A stretch of 19,471 bases of DNA. Source: an uncultured Actinomycetes bacterium (GTDB taxonomy: Bacteria > Actinomycetota > Actinomycetes > Nanopelagicales > Nanopelagicaceae). Positions 1-7,237 of this stretch are shown piece after piece. The notes under the pieces were generated by a model. That model saw only the letters and a program-made list of their open reading frames with translations, made no database searches and was not told the DNA's origin. The first letter of the stretch is position 1, and every line of letters starts with the position of its first letter. The stretch lies in NCBI GenBank assembly GCA_903844585.1, contig CAIMUD010000077.1:1-19471 (forward strand), written 5' to 3'. Position numbers and translations under genes: made by a program.

Positions 1-42
1 ATGGTTTGAAGGTTTGATAACGAGTCCCTCACAACCCACTTA
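1..42. repeat. 42-bp direct repeat, copy 1 (left end of 2.17-kb unit)
   Basis: This segment aligns without gaps to 2174-2215 at an offset of 2173 with 38 of 42 bases identical. The last 20 bases (23-42, agtccctcacaacccactta) are identical in both copies. The copy touches the window edge, so it may extend further left. The 3' part looks like the 3' half of a T-stem plus the acceptor strand and discriminator of a tRNA (CCCTC then ACAACCC then A). The preceding gaagg could pair with ccctc with one mismatch, but the loop would be 13 rather than 7 bases, so this is not an intact tRNA end. Confidence 0.75.
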
Positions 43-129
43 GTAAGTCTTGACCGGTGCATCAGTTTCCTGCTTATTTGCTGACAATTTACAAATGAAA
101 ATCTACCGCTCCGTGAATTTAGTCAAGGC

Positions 130-1452
130 TTATGGTTTTGTTTGATAAGTCAAACGTTCGCTAGGGAAAGATTTTGTTATTTTTTCAGCAACTACTTGAG
201 ACAAAATTGGGACGGCGGCATCCCAAGTGATTCCATAAACATCACTAAAAGCCTTGTTTATTGTTTGCCCCGCACTCACTCTCTCATCGAGAGCAAAGAC
301 GGATTCACTTCCACCAAGAGCGACAAGAGCTTCAACGGTCGCAGCTCCTAAGGAATAGGAGTAGGCCCAATCATCTTGTTCGTTGCATGTTCTTACATCG
401 GCGGATTTTTTTAGATAGGTTTCAATGTCCTTGGGAGTCCAGACTAGTTGAGTAGTGCCGGTCGGATTTAACCCACCTGGCCCAATCTTGTAGGGACCAA
501 AATGCTGCAATGAAAGGTAAGTACTGAAGTCATCAGCGACAACAGCCTGTGACCATTCGGGTTCGCCTTCGGTCATCCAACAAGGTTGATACTCACGGAT
601 GTAGCCACCAGGGTGCAAAGCCACTTGAATGGTATGTACATACTCATGTGCTGCGATGTGGACAGCTTGCCTTTCGTCATTTTCATTTAGTGGGCAAACA
701 CTTACCGTGACAACTGCAGTAGATATTGAGGGAATACTTCTGGTTGGTTGGCTGAATGCATTTCGCTCAAAATCTGATCGGTCGCATCGGGTTTGAATAA
801 AGACTGAGCCTGCTACAACTCCATCACCAACATCGATACCAGAAATACTATTTAAACTTCGAGTCAGAGCCCATAGCGCATCTGGATGACTTTTCTTTAT
901 TTCGGCTAACGTCGCAACCTGTTCTTCAAGCGTAGTAGCAACGAAATAAACATTTTTTGCCCGTATAACATTTGCATAAAGTGCCATAGTTCTCTTTATA
1001 AGAACGGTGGCTTTGCCTATTAGTGGATCTGCCTTTGAGGCACCAGGACTTAAATACGATGCAAATCCTTTGTAAACGTCAGGATTTTTTTGATTACGAA
1101 CCATAGTGTTTTGCGCATCTGTCCAGGCGGCTGCGGAAATATCATTTACTTTGTTAGCAATATTTGCCCACGTTATTCCGTATTTCCCAGTTACTGGGGC
1201 TGGCTTAAGTAGTTTTCGTTGTGAGGTTTTTTCCGCTGGTTTCTTGGGGACTGCACCTGGTCCTGGACTCCAAACACGCCAAACTTTTTTCGTTCCTTCT
1301 TGCTCGCAAACATATCTTGTATTTGGAGTATCAAAGTAAGCACCAACTTTTGTGCAGGAGCTACCAATTTTTGGAGGGGCTGCGCTAGCGCTGCCAGCAA
1401 AGGAACTCGCGATGAAGGTAAAAGCTGCAATCAGTGAAATAGCTTTACGCAT
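130..1452 (-). CDS. Secreted zinc metalloprotease-like protein (HEYVH, gluzincin type)
   Basis: A 440-residue protein with a clear Sec signal peptide: basic MRK, hydrophobic core at 5-20, likely cleavage after the ASA near residue 24. Residues 269-273 are HEYVH, the HExxH zinc motif, followed 22 residues later by WMTEG (292-296), whose Glu295 is a fitting third zinc ligand as in peptidase MA-type gluzincins. Before that, residues 33-61 hold a two-cysteine segment (C33, C49) ending in VWRVW, which I know as a short recurring N-terminal module of actinobacterial secreted proteins. The C-terminal part carries a second YGITW string resembling the one at 91-95. The role is presumably extracytoplasmic peptide hydrolysis; the substrate is unknown. 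It is divergent from the lipoprotein at 1657 and lies inside the repeat-flanked unit. The ribosome site before the ATG is weak. Zincin fold is fairly sure, specific function is not. Confidence 0.75.
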   Translation of the reverse strand: MRKAISLIAAFTFIASSFAGSASAAPPKIGSSCTKVGAYFDTPNTRYVCEQEGTKKVWRVWSPGPGAVPKKPAEKTSQRKLLKPAPVTGKYGITWANIANKVNDISAAAWTDAQNTMVRNQKNPDVYKGFASYLSPGASKADPLIGKATVLIKRTMALYANVIRAKNVYFVATTLEEQVATLAEIKKSHPDALWALTRSLNSISGIDVGDGVVAGSVFIQTRCDRSDFERNAFSQPTRSIPSISTAVVTVSVCPLNENDERQAVHIAAHEYVHTIQVALHPGGYIREYQPCWMTEGEPEWSQAVVADDFSTYLSLQHFGPYKIGPGGLNPTGTTQLVWTPKDIETYLKKSADVRTCNEQDDWAYSYSLGAATVEALVALGGSESVFALDERVSAGQTINKAFSDVYGITWDAAVPILSQVVAEKITKSFPSERLTYQTKP

Positions 1453-1642
1453 TCAGCAATCCAACAGGAGCTTTCAGCAAAGATAAACGACTCGCCCAAG
1501 ACCAGCCAAAAAAATTCAGGATTTAATAAATGTCATACCCCATCCCTAATACGGGTTGTGGATCAAGATCAATTGAATCCATATGTGGCCCATGAAGGAT
1601 ATGTAGTTCGAGTCCCTTACCTTCCGATCTGAGTCTGGTGGT

Positions 1643-1648
1643 TATAGT
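1643..1648 (+). promoter_or_regulatory. -10 box TATAGT for a leaderless lipoprotein mRNA
   Basis: TATAGT matches the TATAAT consensus at five of six positions and ends 8 bases before the ATG at 1657, leaving no room for a ribosome binding site. This favours leaderless translation from that ATG and argues against the in-frame TTG at 1651, which lies only 2 bases beyond the box. No convincing -35 was found. Confidence 0.5.
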
Positions 1649-1656
1649 CTTTGGCT

Positions 1657-2130
1657 ATGCGGCATTTTAGAGGAAAACAATTGTTATCAATTACATGCGC
1701 GATTTCTCTTGGACTTGTTTTAAACAGTTGTGGAAACAATCAAAACTCTAATTCAGGCACATCGTCCGAAAAAGAAGGATTCAAAATCTATTTTATGATT
1801 CTCACTTGGAAAGATTTATATGGAAAAGGCGGTAAGTGCGAAACTGGCCTTGAAGTTGCTGACTATTTTACTTATAACACCTTGGTTGAAATCTTTGACG
1901 CATCCACTGGTGATTTAGTTGGCGACGTCATACTCAAGGGAGATAAAGACGATCCTGAAAGTAGAATATGCAAATATGAGGGAACAACAAATATACCTAA
2001 GGCAGATAACTATAAATTTATGTTCGCAAATGGAAGGAGCATTACATCTAAATCGTTTGTAGACTTAAAAATTATGGCTTCAGGTAAGGAAATACTAGGC
2101 GACTTGGCTTATGTTGATGAATATAAGTGA
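1657..2130 (+). CDS. Small secreted lipoprotein, function unknown
   Basis: A 157-residue protein read from the ATG at 1657; an upstream in-frame TTG would add two residues but sits against the -10 box. The N-terminus is a lipoprotein signal: basic start (R2, R5, K7), hydrophobic stretch 9-22, and lipobox LNSC with the lipidated Cys at residue 25. A low-complexity Asn/Ser linker (27-37) follows, as is common for exported lipoproteins. The mature domain is mixed and strand-like, with two further cysteines (in GGKCETG and SRICKYEG) that could form a disulfide. I do not recognise the family. It is divergent from the metalloprotease and ends about 40 bases before repeat copy 2. It may be an envelope-tethered partner of the protease, but only position suggests that. 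Confidence 0.72.
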   Translation: MRHFRGKQLLSITCAISLGLVLNSCGNNQNSNSGTSSEKEGFKIYFMILTWKDLYGKGGKCETGLEVADYFTYNTLVEIFDASTGDLVGDVILKGDKDDPESRICKYEGTTNIPKADNYKFMFANGRSITSKSFVDLKIMASGKEILGDLAYVDEYK

Positions 2131-2173
2131 TTAGGGTCAAGAACGGAGATATCCGCATATTGGGTCAAAGGGA

Positions 2174-2215
2174 ATAGTTTGAAGGTTCGATAATAAGTCC
2201 CTCACAACCCACTTA
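2174..2215. repeat. 42-bp direct repeat, copy 2 (right end of 2.17-kb unit)
   Basis: Partner of the repeat at 1-42, same orientation; mismatches fall at 2176, 2188, 2194 and 2195, and 2196-2215 is identical. This copy carries ggttcga, the classic T-loop string, then taataa and gtccctcacaaccca, as though 6 bases had been inserted in the T-loop of a tRNA 3' end. Its right end runs into the inverted repeat CACTT-ATAA-AAGTG (2210-2223), a small hairpin between the convergent lipoprotein and sortase genes that could help end transcription, although it lacks a T-run. Confidence 0.75.
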
Positions 2216-2263
2216 TAAAAGTGAGCGATTCCGTCGAATCCTGGCTCTCAGTCAATGACTTTG

Positions 2264-2854
2264 TTAGATAGAAGTAATACTTGATTTCTCATGGATTAGT
2301 GAAGCCGAAACAATGAAACGCTTTGGGGCGCTTCCAATAAAATAAAATGGGTAACAAGTACTGAGAGTTAATCGTGCTTCTGTCGTCGGAACAATTACGG
2401 TGCGATCATTTGCTTTAACAATCCGAAATTTATCTATTTTGTATTCAAATTTGCCAGTCGAAGTGGTAACGGTTAAGTAATCACCAACTTTTAATTTGCC
2501 GAACTGAGAAAAAACAGAATCTCGATGGCCTGCAATTACTGAATTATCATTCACGCCGGGCATGACGCTCTTCTCGTAGTGACCGGCTCCTTTTTTAAGC
2601 TGAGCGGTCTGGGTACCTTGATAAATTGGAATTGTTTTATTTAATCGGGAAATTTCTAGAGTCCCGATGAATTCTCCAGTTGCGGTCTTTATGCTTGGAT
2701 TTGAATCACTGGAACTATTGAAAGAATCGAGTGCCGGGATAAATTGGCTCCCGGCGCTCGATTCATCAATTGCCTTTAACGAAGTAAGGCTGATTGCGAT
2801 TCCCCCGATAAGAGTCAATATCAACCCTATTCGAATTAAGGAGCGCAATTTCAT
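2264..2854 (-). CDS. Sortase (class D/E-like transpeptidase)
   Basis: A 196-residue membrane-anchored transpeptidase that would cleave an LPxTG-type signal between Thr and Gly and attach the protein to the cell wall. One N-terminal membrane segment (about 7-26) is followed by a Ser/Asn-rich linker and the sortase beta-barrel. Catalytic residues are all present: His110 in VIAGHRD, Cys167 in TLSTCYPF, Arg179 in APKRF. The TLSTCYPF...GSAPKRF pattern and N-terminal anchor are those of class D and E sortases; class cannot be settled by eye. The ATG lies 5 bases after the stop of the upstream LPATG gene, so the two are probably translationally coupled, and that protein is the obvious substrate. It is convergent with the lipoprotein gene. 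Confidence 0.92.
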   Translation of the reverse strand: MKLRSLIRIGLILTLIGGIAISLTSLKAIDESSAGSQFIPALDSFNSSSDSNPSIKTATGEFIGTLEISRLNKTIPIYQGTQTAQLKKGAGHYEKSVMPGVNDNSVIAGHRDSVFSQFGKLKVGDYLTVTTSTGKFEYKIDKFRIVKANDRTVIVPTTEARLTLSTCYPFYFIGSAPKRFIVSASLIHEKSSITSI

Positions 2855-2859
2855 GGCTC

Positions 2860-3375
2860 TTACTCAGTTATTAGTCTGCGACGGTATAAAAGACTTCCGC
2901 TAATTACTACTAGTCCCAATCCTGCGGCTAGTGAGTTGTAATTGTTAGTACCGGTTGCAGGAAGTGCGCCACCGTCTTCAGTAACAACTGGATCTTCTTC
3001 TACTGGAGTAGATACAACTGCATCGGTACACGTGAATTCTTGGGTAAGAACCGGTCCGCCGTTGTAAACCATCATTGTGAAAGATTTCACGGAACTAGCT
3101 GGAATCGTGGCAACAACACTGGTAGGTGTCTGAATCCAATCGGTAGTTGCAAGCTGAACATCGCTTGCCCACACGTTAGATATTGTTGATGAAAAATTAC
3201 CGTTTAAAGTAACTGTATATGCCGCTGTTACTGAGCAATTTGCACTCGAAACAGAAGTAATTTCATCCGCCTGGGCCGTGGAAATTCCGCCCTGAGTTAA
3301 CACAACAATTCCGATTGCCAAAATTGAAGCATCGAAATAGTTGCGTTTTTTATTTGATTTAATTCCAGATAACAT
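2860..3375 (-). CDS. LPATG cell-wall-anchored surface protein (sortase substrate)
   Basis: A 171-residue exported protein. I place the start at the ATG at 3375, because an upstream in-frame GTG at 3387 is itself part of the ribosome binding sequence (GGAG about 7 bases before the ATG). Residues 1-36 form a signal peptide (basic SNKKR, hydrophobic 16-28, likely cleavage after AQA). The mature part (37-130) is Thr/Ser/Val-rich and strand-like, with Cys47 and Cys116 possibly paired. An acidic Pro/Val linker leads to LPATG at 138-142, a hydrophobic helix (about 148-163) and a YRRR tail: a textbook cell-wall sorting signal. The next gene is the sortase. The ectodomain matches no family I recognise, and at about 100 residues it is short for an adhesin or pilin. 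Confidence 0.88.
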   Translation of the reverse strand: MLSGIKSNKKRNYFDASILAIGIVVLTQGGISTAQADEITSVSSANCSVTAAYTVTLNGNFSSTISNVWASDVQLATTDWIQTPTSVVATIPASSVKSFTMMVYNGGPVLTQEFTCTDAVVSTPVEEDPVVTEDGGALPATGTNNYNSLAAGLGLVVISGSLLYRRRLITE

Positions 3376-3473
3376 TTGTTTCTCCACTACTGTCAGTTAC
3401 CTGACGCAATCCCAATTAACAACCGAGATACCTCATGTGTACTCTCTATTTCTGTGAAAGCCGGAAGTAATGA

Positions 3474-3497
3474 GAGTGCTAGCACTCCCTAGAGTGC
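3474..3497. repeat. Three alternating GAGTGC/GCACTC half-sites
   Basis: GAGTGC (3474-3479), TA, GCACTC (3482-3487), CCTA, GAGTGC (3492-3497). The first two form a perfect 14-bp palindrome just past the sulfotransferase stop; the last two form a 6-bp stem with a 4-base loop that spans the stop codon. The two hairpins share the middle arm and are mutually exclusive. This may be a terminator for the operon ending here or a protein-binding site near the start of the LPATG gene's upstream region. It lacks a T-run. Confidence 0.5.
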
Positions 3498-4445
3498 CAA
3501 TCCAAAGGAAATGCCGTCAGCTTTAAGTCTCTTGCTTAGCGCTTCAAAGGAAGCAACAAATTCTGGTGTATTTATTTGGGATTTCCATCTACCGATTGAT
3601 GCTAACTCACCACTCATCTTTTCCATATGAAAAGCTCGCATTGCTGGCTCATCTTCTATACCTAGAAAGTTTTGAATTTTCTTGTAGGTCTGGCTAGGTT
3701 CTATATTTGTAAGATCTTCTAAATTTATTTCTAGAATTTGTCCTAGTGGTATGTGTTTGAGTGAATCATGATCGGCGCGAAGTCTGGTTTCAATCCAATC
3801 AATTCCTTCCAGCGCGGTATTTGGTCCCCAGTCTTTCGTGAGAAGAGATGCAATCACATCTCTAGGGTCACGGCGCATAACTATGAATTTCGCATTTGGG
3901 TAGAGAGTTAGCAATCGCTTGGCATAGAAAATATTCATGGGCGTGGTTTCAACCCAGAATTTCTCACTGCCTGTCTTCTTTCCAGATGAATCAAACTGTT
4001 TAGAGATGAATTGATCCATGAATTCCCGACCAGCATCCACTGCGTTACTTTTTGCTGCACAACCGAAGATTTTTAGGATGGAAGCCAAATCATCTTTTTT
4101 GATTCCAACGTGCAAGCCAGGACCGTGAGGTGGTTTGGCATCGATAGTCCACCATTTTTGCCAGAGAAGTTCTTTGAATAACTTATAAGCCTCTGCACTA
4201 CGCTTTTTTCGCTTTCGGTAGGTGCGGAAATTAAGTATGGAAACTTTCTCGTTCTCTTCAAGGCGCGAATATGGCGAACCGAAAATTACATCGAGCAGCC
4301 CCCCACGATTGGCAAGGAATTTGATTTCAGTGGGATTACTTGTTCTTATCTCTGAATGTTCCTTGAGTAAATCTCCAAGAATGGTTGTGCCGCTACGACC
4401 GGTTCCTCCAATAAATATCGGTTGCACGCGATTTTTTATATCCAC
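3489..4445 (-). CDS. Sulfotransferase family protein (PAPS-dependent)
   Basis: A 318-residue soluble protein of the Sulfotransfer family, which moves sulfate from 3'-phosphoadenosine-5'-phosphosulfate (PAPS) to a hydroxyl or amine. The N-terminal phosphosulfate-binding P-loop is at 10-21 (IFIGGTGRSGTT). The 3'-phosphate-binding segment is at 188-201 (IVMRRDPRDVIASL), with Arg191/192 and Ser200 in the expected places. GRWKSQ (285-290) is the usual C-terminal element. No membrane segment is visible. Translation starts at a GTG, 26 bases after the stop of the SDR gene, with a weak ribosome site, so it is likely the third gene of the dehydrogenase operon. The acceptor is unknown; a surface glycan or lipid is a guess. 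Fold assignment is firm. Confidence 0.85.
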   Translation of the reverse strand: MDIKNRVQPIFIGGTGRSGTTILGDLLKEHSEIRTSNPTEIKFLANRGGLLDVIFGSPYSRLEENEKVSILNFRTYRKRKKRSAEAYKLFKELLWQKWWTIDAKPPHGPGLHVGIKKDDLASILKIFGCAAKSNAVDAGREFMDQFISKQFDSSGKKTGSEKFWVETTPMNIFYAKRLLTLYPNAKFIVMRRDPRDVIASLLTKDWGPNTALEGIDWIETRLRADHDSLKHIPLGQILEINLEDLTNIEPSQTYKKIQNFLGIEDEPAMRAFHMEKMSGELASIGRWKSQINTPEFVASFEALSKRLKADGISFGLAL

Positions 4446-4471
4446 AAATCAATTTTCACACACACTGCTGA

Positions 4472-5287
4472 TCACCAGGCGGTGTATCCACCATCAACTA
4501 TGAGATCTGATCCGGTCATGTAGTCAGAGACCGATGATGCCAAGAAAACGATACCGCCTTGAAGATCTGTCACTTCAGCCATTTTTTCTTGGGGAATTCT
4601 AGTTTTCCAAACTCCCCACATTTTCTTTCCAACTTCAGTTTCTAGTAAATCTTCAACCATGGATGTTTTTGTGTAGCCAGGAGAAATACAGTTAACTCGA
4701 ACACCGCGGGAGGCCCACTCAGCACCTAGATTGCGTGTCAGTGAGAGAACCCCTGCTTTTGAAATGTTGTAGTGGGTTTGATTCTGCGGATAGTTTGTAA
4801 TGTGGGCAGAGAGCGAAGCGGTATTAATTATTTTTCCATAGCCCTTTTTAAACATATAGCGGGCTTCGGCTTGAGCACAGAGCCACACCGAATCTAAATT
4901 AACACGCATCATCTTCTGAAAATCTGAGTACGGCATATCTTCGCTATCTATCCATTGCGCAATACCTGCGTTATTGCAGGCGATAGTTAGATCACCAAGT
5001 CTCTTAACGACCTCGTCAACCATTGCCGTAACTTCAGATTCATTGGTCACATCAGTCTTTATTGCAATCGCTTTGGATTGTGGGTTGCGGGCAATGATTT
5101 CTGAGGCAACTTCCTCGGCATTTTGTAGATCCAGATCCACTACTGCGATATCTGCTCCCGCATCGGCCAGTGCGTGTGCAAACGCGCGGCCAATTCCTTG
5201 GCCTCCTCCAGTTACAAGTGCCACCTTTCCCTTAAGAGAAAAGCGTTCAAGAATATTCTTCGAAGCCAAAACCCGATCGTCGGACAT
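4472..5287 (-). CDS. SDR-family oxidoreductase (sugar/polyol type)
   Basis: A 271-residue classical short-chain dehydrogenase. The cofactor-binding motif TGGGQGIG is at 26-33, and Asp51 after strand beta-2 favours NAD(H) over NADP(H). NNAG is at 105-108, and the catalytic set is Ser160, Tyr173 and Lys177 (YNISK). The ending [15 protein letters not shown] is typical. The segment around [15 protein letters not shown] resembles sorbose reductase and arabinitol or mannitol dehydrogenase-like SDRs, which interconvert ketoses and polyols; the exact substrate is inference. The start ATG lies 3 bases after the stop of the Zn dehydrogenase, so the two are coupled. An N-terminal extension of about 20 residues precedes the Rossmann fold, slightly longer than usual. 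Confidence 0.88.
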   Translation of the reverse strand: MSDDRVLASKNILERFSLKGKVALVTGGGQGIGRAFAHALADAGADIAVVDLDLQNAEEVASEIIARNPQSKAIAIKTDVTNESEVTAMVDEVVKRLGDLTIACNNAGIAQWIDSEDMPYSDFQKMMRVNLDSVWLCAQAEARYMFKKGYGKIINTASLSAHITNYPQNQTHYNISKAGVLSLTRNLGAEWASRGVRVNCISPGYTKTSMVEDLLETEVGKKMWGVWKTRIPQEKMAEVTDLQGGIVFLASSVSDYMTGSDLIVDGGYTAW

Positions 5288-5290
5288 TAA

Positions 5291-6286
5291 TTAATCCACA
5301 GTCACAATGTATTTAATATCGCCTTGACCTGGATCGGCAGCGAGCACTCCAGGAAGATCATCTAAAGAAACTGTGCGAGAAATAATTGGGTCCAAATTGA
5401 GTTTTCCGCTGGCGATTAATTCGGCAGCGCGCGCTTGTGTAAATGGATTTATATACGATCCGATGATTCGAAGTCCACGAATGACCAAATCGTAAACGCT
5501 AAAGGGCACTTTCTCGTGGCTTGGTGCAACACCCAATACAAGAACCGTGCCGCCAGATCGAGTGATTGCGCAAGCTTGGTGGAAAGTTTCACTCACGCCT
5601 GCGACTTCGAATGAAATATCCATATCTTTAAGAATTGCTGTTACATCTTGGGTAGTTGGATCAATGGTGCTGGTTGCTCCCAATAACATCGCAACATCTC
5701 GCCTTGCCTTCTGCCTTGTGATTAAAACTATTTCAGATGCGCCAGCAAGCTTTGCGAGTTGAATTACGAGCATGCCCATGGATCCGCCACCGAGTACCGC
5801 GACTCTTTCGCCGCCTTTCATCTCTGCCAAGTCCATTCCACGGATACAGCAGGCAAGTGGTTCAACTAAACCTAGGTGAAGTGGGTTAATATTTTTTGGA
5901 ACAAGGTAGGCCTGGCTCTTAGGAAGTAAGACATATTCGGCAAATCCACCGTTCATGGTTACACCAAGTGCTTCCAAATTTCGGCAATGTGCTGTTCGTC
6001 CAGCTTTGCAATGATCGCAAGTGCCGCAAACAATATTGGGATCAACAGATACCAGATCGCCAATCTTAAAATCCACACCACTTCCTACAGCAGTGACTTC
6101 TCCACCGAATTCGTGCCCGAGCACAAGCGGCATTTTTGCCGGATGTTCACCTTTAAGGATATGGCGATCGGTTCCACAAATTCCGCATGCAAGCATTTTG
6201 ATTACTAATTGATCTGTACCTGGCGTCGGAGTTGGAATTTCTTTTACTTCTAATTTGCCTACTTCTGTTAGCAGAACCGCTTTCAT
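5291..6286 (-). CDS. Zinc-dependent medium-chain dehydrogenase (sorbitol/threonine DH-like)
   Basis: A 331-residue MDR-superfamily enzyme read from the ATG at 6286; an upstream in-frame start would add ten residues but would place coding sequence over the promoter. Catalytic zinc ligands are Cys37 (GICGTD), His58 and Glu59 (LGHEF). The structural zinc site has four cysteines at 87, 90, 93 and 101. The Rossmann motif is VLGGGSMG. The overall pattern is that of polyol (L-iditol/sorbitol) and threonine dehydrogenases, oxidising a secondary alcohol with NAD+. It is first in a minus-strand operon with the SDR (3-base gap) and sulfotransferase. A promoter placed for a leaderless mRNA precedes it. 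The neighbouring epimerase supports a sugar or polyol substrate. Confidence 0.88.
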   Translation of the reverse strand: MKAVLLTEVGKLEVKEIPTPTPGTDQLVIKMLACGICGTDRHILKGEHPAKMPLVLGHEFGGEVTAVGSGVDFKIGDLVSVDPNIVCGTCDHCKAGRTAHCRNLEALGVTMNGGFAEYVLLPKSQAYLVPKNINPLHLGLVEPLACCIRGMDLAEMKGGERVAVLGGGSMGMLVIQLAKLAGASEIVLITRQKARRDVAMLLGATSTIDPTTQDVTAILKDMDISFEVAGVSETFHQACAITRSGGTVLVLGVAPSHEKVPFSVYDLVIRGLRIIGSYINPFTQARAAELIASGKLNLDPIISRTVSLDDLPGVLAADPGQGDIKYIVTVD

Positions 6287-6293
6287 AAATGTG

Positions 6294-6322
6294 AGTATAG
6301 GGCTAGCGCCAATCATTGAGAA
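6294..6322 (-). promoter_or_regulatory. Promoter for leaderless dehydrogenase operon
   Basis: Read on the minus strand, -35 TTCTCA (6317-6322), a 17-base spacer, and -10 TATACT (6294-6299) are followed 7 bases later by the ATG at 6286. The transcript would begin at or next to the A of that ATG, with no ribosome binding site. It drives the dehydrogenase, SDR and probably the sulfotransferase, and lies in the divergent region shared with the epimerase gene. Confidence 0.6.
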
Positions 6323-6373
6323 GTCCTACGATTACGAAGATTTGAAATAGACAATCAACAGAGGGAGCAGAAA

Positions 6374-7237
6374 ATGCCAAATAACAAACCACTTTCGTTT
6401 GGCGGTCACGCACTTGTTTGGGCCGGAGATTGGTCTGAAGCAAGTGCGCGCAAAGCTGCGTCAAGTGCAAAGCGTGCTGGTTACGACTACATCGAAATGT
6501 TGATGATTGATCCAGACTCTATTGATGTCGCCATGACGAAGGATGTTCTCGATGAGTACGGGCTTTTTGCCACTGCGTCTCTCGGACTCTCCCCTACAAC
6601 AGATGTAACAAGCACCGATCCTTCAATCGTAAAAAAGGGTGACGAACTCCTTCGCAAAGTAATCGACAAACTTCATGGCCTTGGTTCGACTGAACTTTGC
6701 GGCGTTGTCTATTGCAGCTTAGGTAAATATCCAGGACCGGCTTCACCAGAAAATCGTGCAAACTCAATTTCTGCTGTTCAACGACTCTCTGATTACGCAG
6801 CCGATAAAGGCATAAATGTAAACCTCGAAGTAGTGAACCGATACGAAACAAACATCATGAACACGGGTAAAGAAGGACTTAAATTTCTCGAGGCAGTTAA
6901 TCGCCCAAATGCTTATCTGCATCTCGATACATATCACATGAATATTGAAGAAGATGGAATGTCTGCAGCAGTTATAGAAGCTGGTGACGCGCTTGGTTAT
7001 GTCCACATCGGCGAAAGTCACCGCGGTTATCTCGGCTCAGGCAATGTTGATTTTGATACATTCTTTGGTGCGCTGAAGAAAATTAATTACAAAGGACCGA
7101 TTACCTTTGAATCATTCTCCTCAGTCGTTGTTGATCCTGCGCTTTCAAATGCGCTCTGTATCTGGCGAAATCTTTGGGAAGATTCAGACGACCTTGCAGC
7201 CCACGCCCTCAAATATATGAAGGCCAGATACAACTAA
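6374..7237 (+). CDS. D-tagatose/D-psicose 3-epimerase-like sugar epimerase
   Basis: A 287-residue TIM-barrel protein of the xylose isomerase-like family. From memory of the Agrobacterium D-psicose 3-epimerase, the metal ligands fall at the same residue numbers here: Glu152 (LEVVNR), Asp185 (HLDTYH), His211 (HIGES) and Glu246 (TFESF). Substrate-contact residues Glu158, His188 and Arg217 are also present. This supports C3 epimerisation of a free ketose or related keto-sugar with a divalent metal. The ATG is preceded by GGGAG at a good distance, unlike its leaderless divergent neighbour. The stop overlaps the stop of the convergent SDR by 4 bases. Flanking dehydrogenases suggest a ketose/polyol pathway. 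The precise substrate cannot be read; 3-dehydro sugar derivatives are an alternative. Confidence 0.83.
   Translation: MPNNKPLSFGGHALVWAGDWSEASARKAASSAKRAGYDYIEMLMIDPDSIDVAMTKDVLDEYGLFATASLGLSPTTDVTSTDPSIVKKGDELLRKVIDKLHGLGSTELCGVVYCSLGKYPGPASPENRANSISAVQRLSDYAADKGINVNLEVVNRYETNIMNTGKEGLKFLEAVNRPNAYLHLDTYHMNIEEDGMSAAVIEAGDALGYVHIGESHRGYLGSGNVDFDTFFGALKKINYKGPITFESFSSVVVDPALSNALCIWRNLWEDSDDLAAHALKYMKARYN

Noticed and set aside
1553..1622. gggttgt at 1553 and gttcgagtccc at 1606 as the two ends of a tRNA gene
   Set aside because: No D arm or anticodon arm can be formed between them and the T stem does not pair.
1621..1630. cttccgatct, identical to the end of a common Illumina adapter
   Set aside because: Only 10 bases match, the preceding bases differ from the adapter, and the sequence continues into a sensible promoter and gene, so contamination is unlikely.
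2131..2170. Terminator hairpin CGGA-GATA-TCCG after the lipoprotein gene, flanked by two gggtcaa strings
   Set aside because: A 4-bp stem with no T-run is too weak to call.
2233..2249. gtcgaatcctggctctc as another tRNA T-arm remnant
   Set aside because: The 5' half of the stem is missing and there is no counterpart beside repeat copy 1.
3474..3497. CIRCE element (HrcA site)
   Set aside because: CIRCE needs TTAGCACTC and GAGTGCTAA separated by 9 bases; spacing here is 2 or 4 and no chaperone gene follows.
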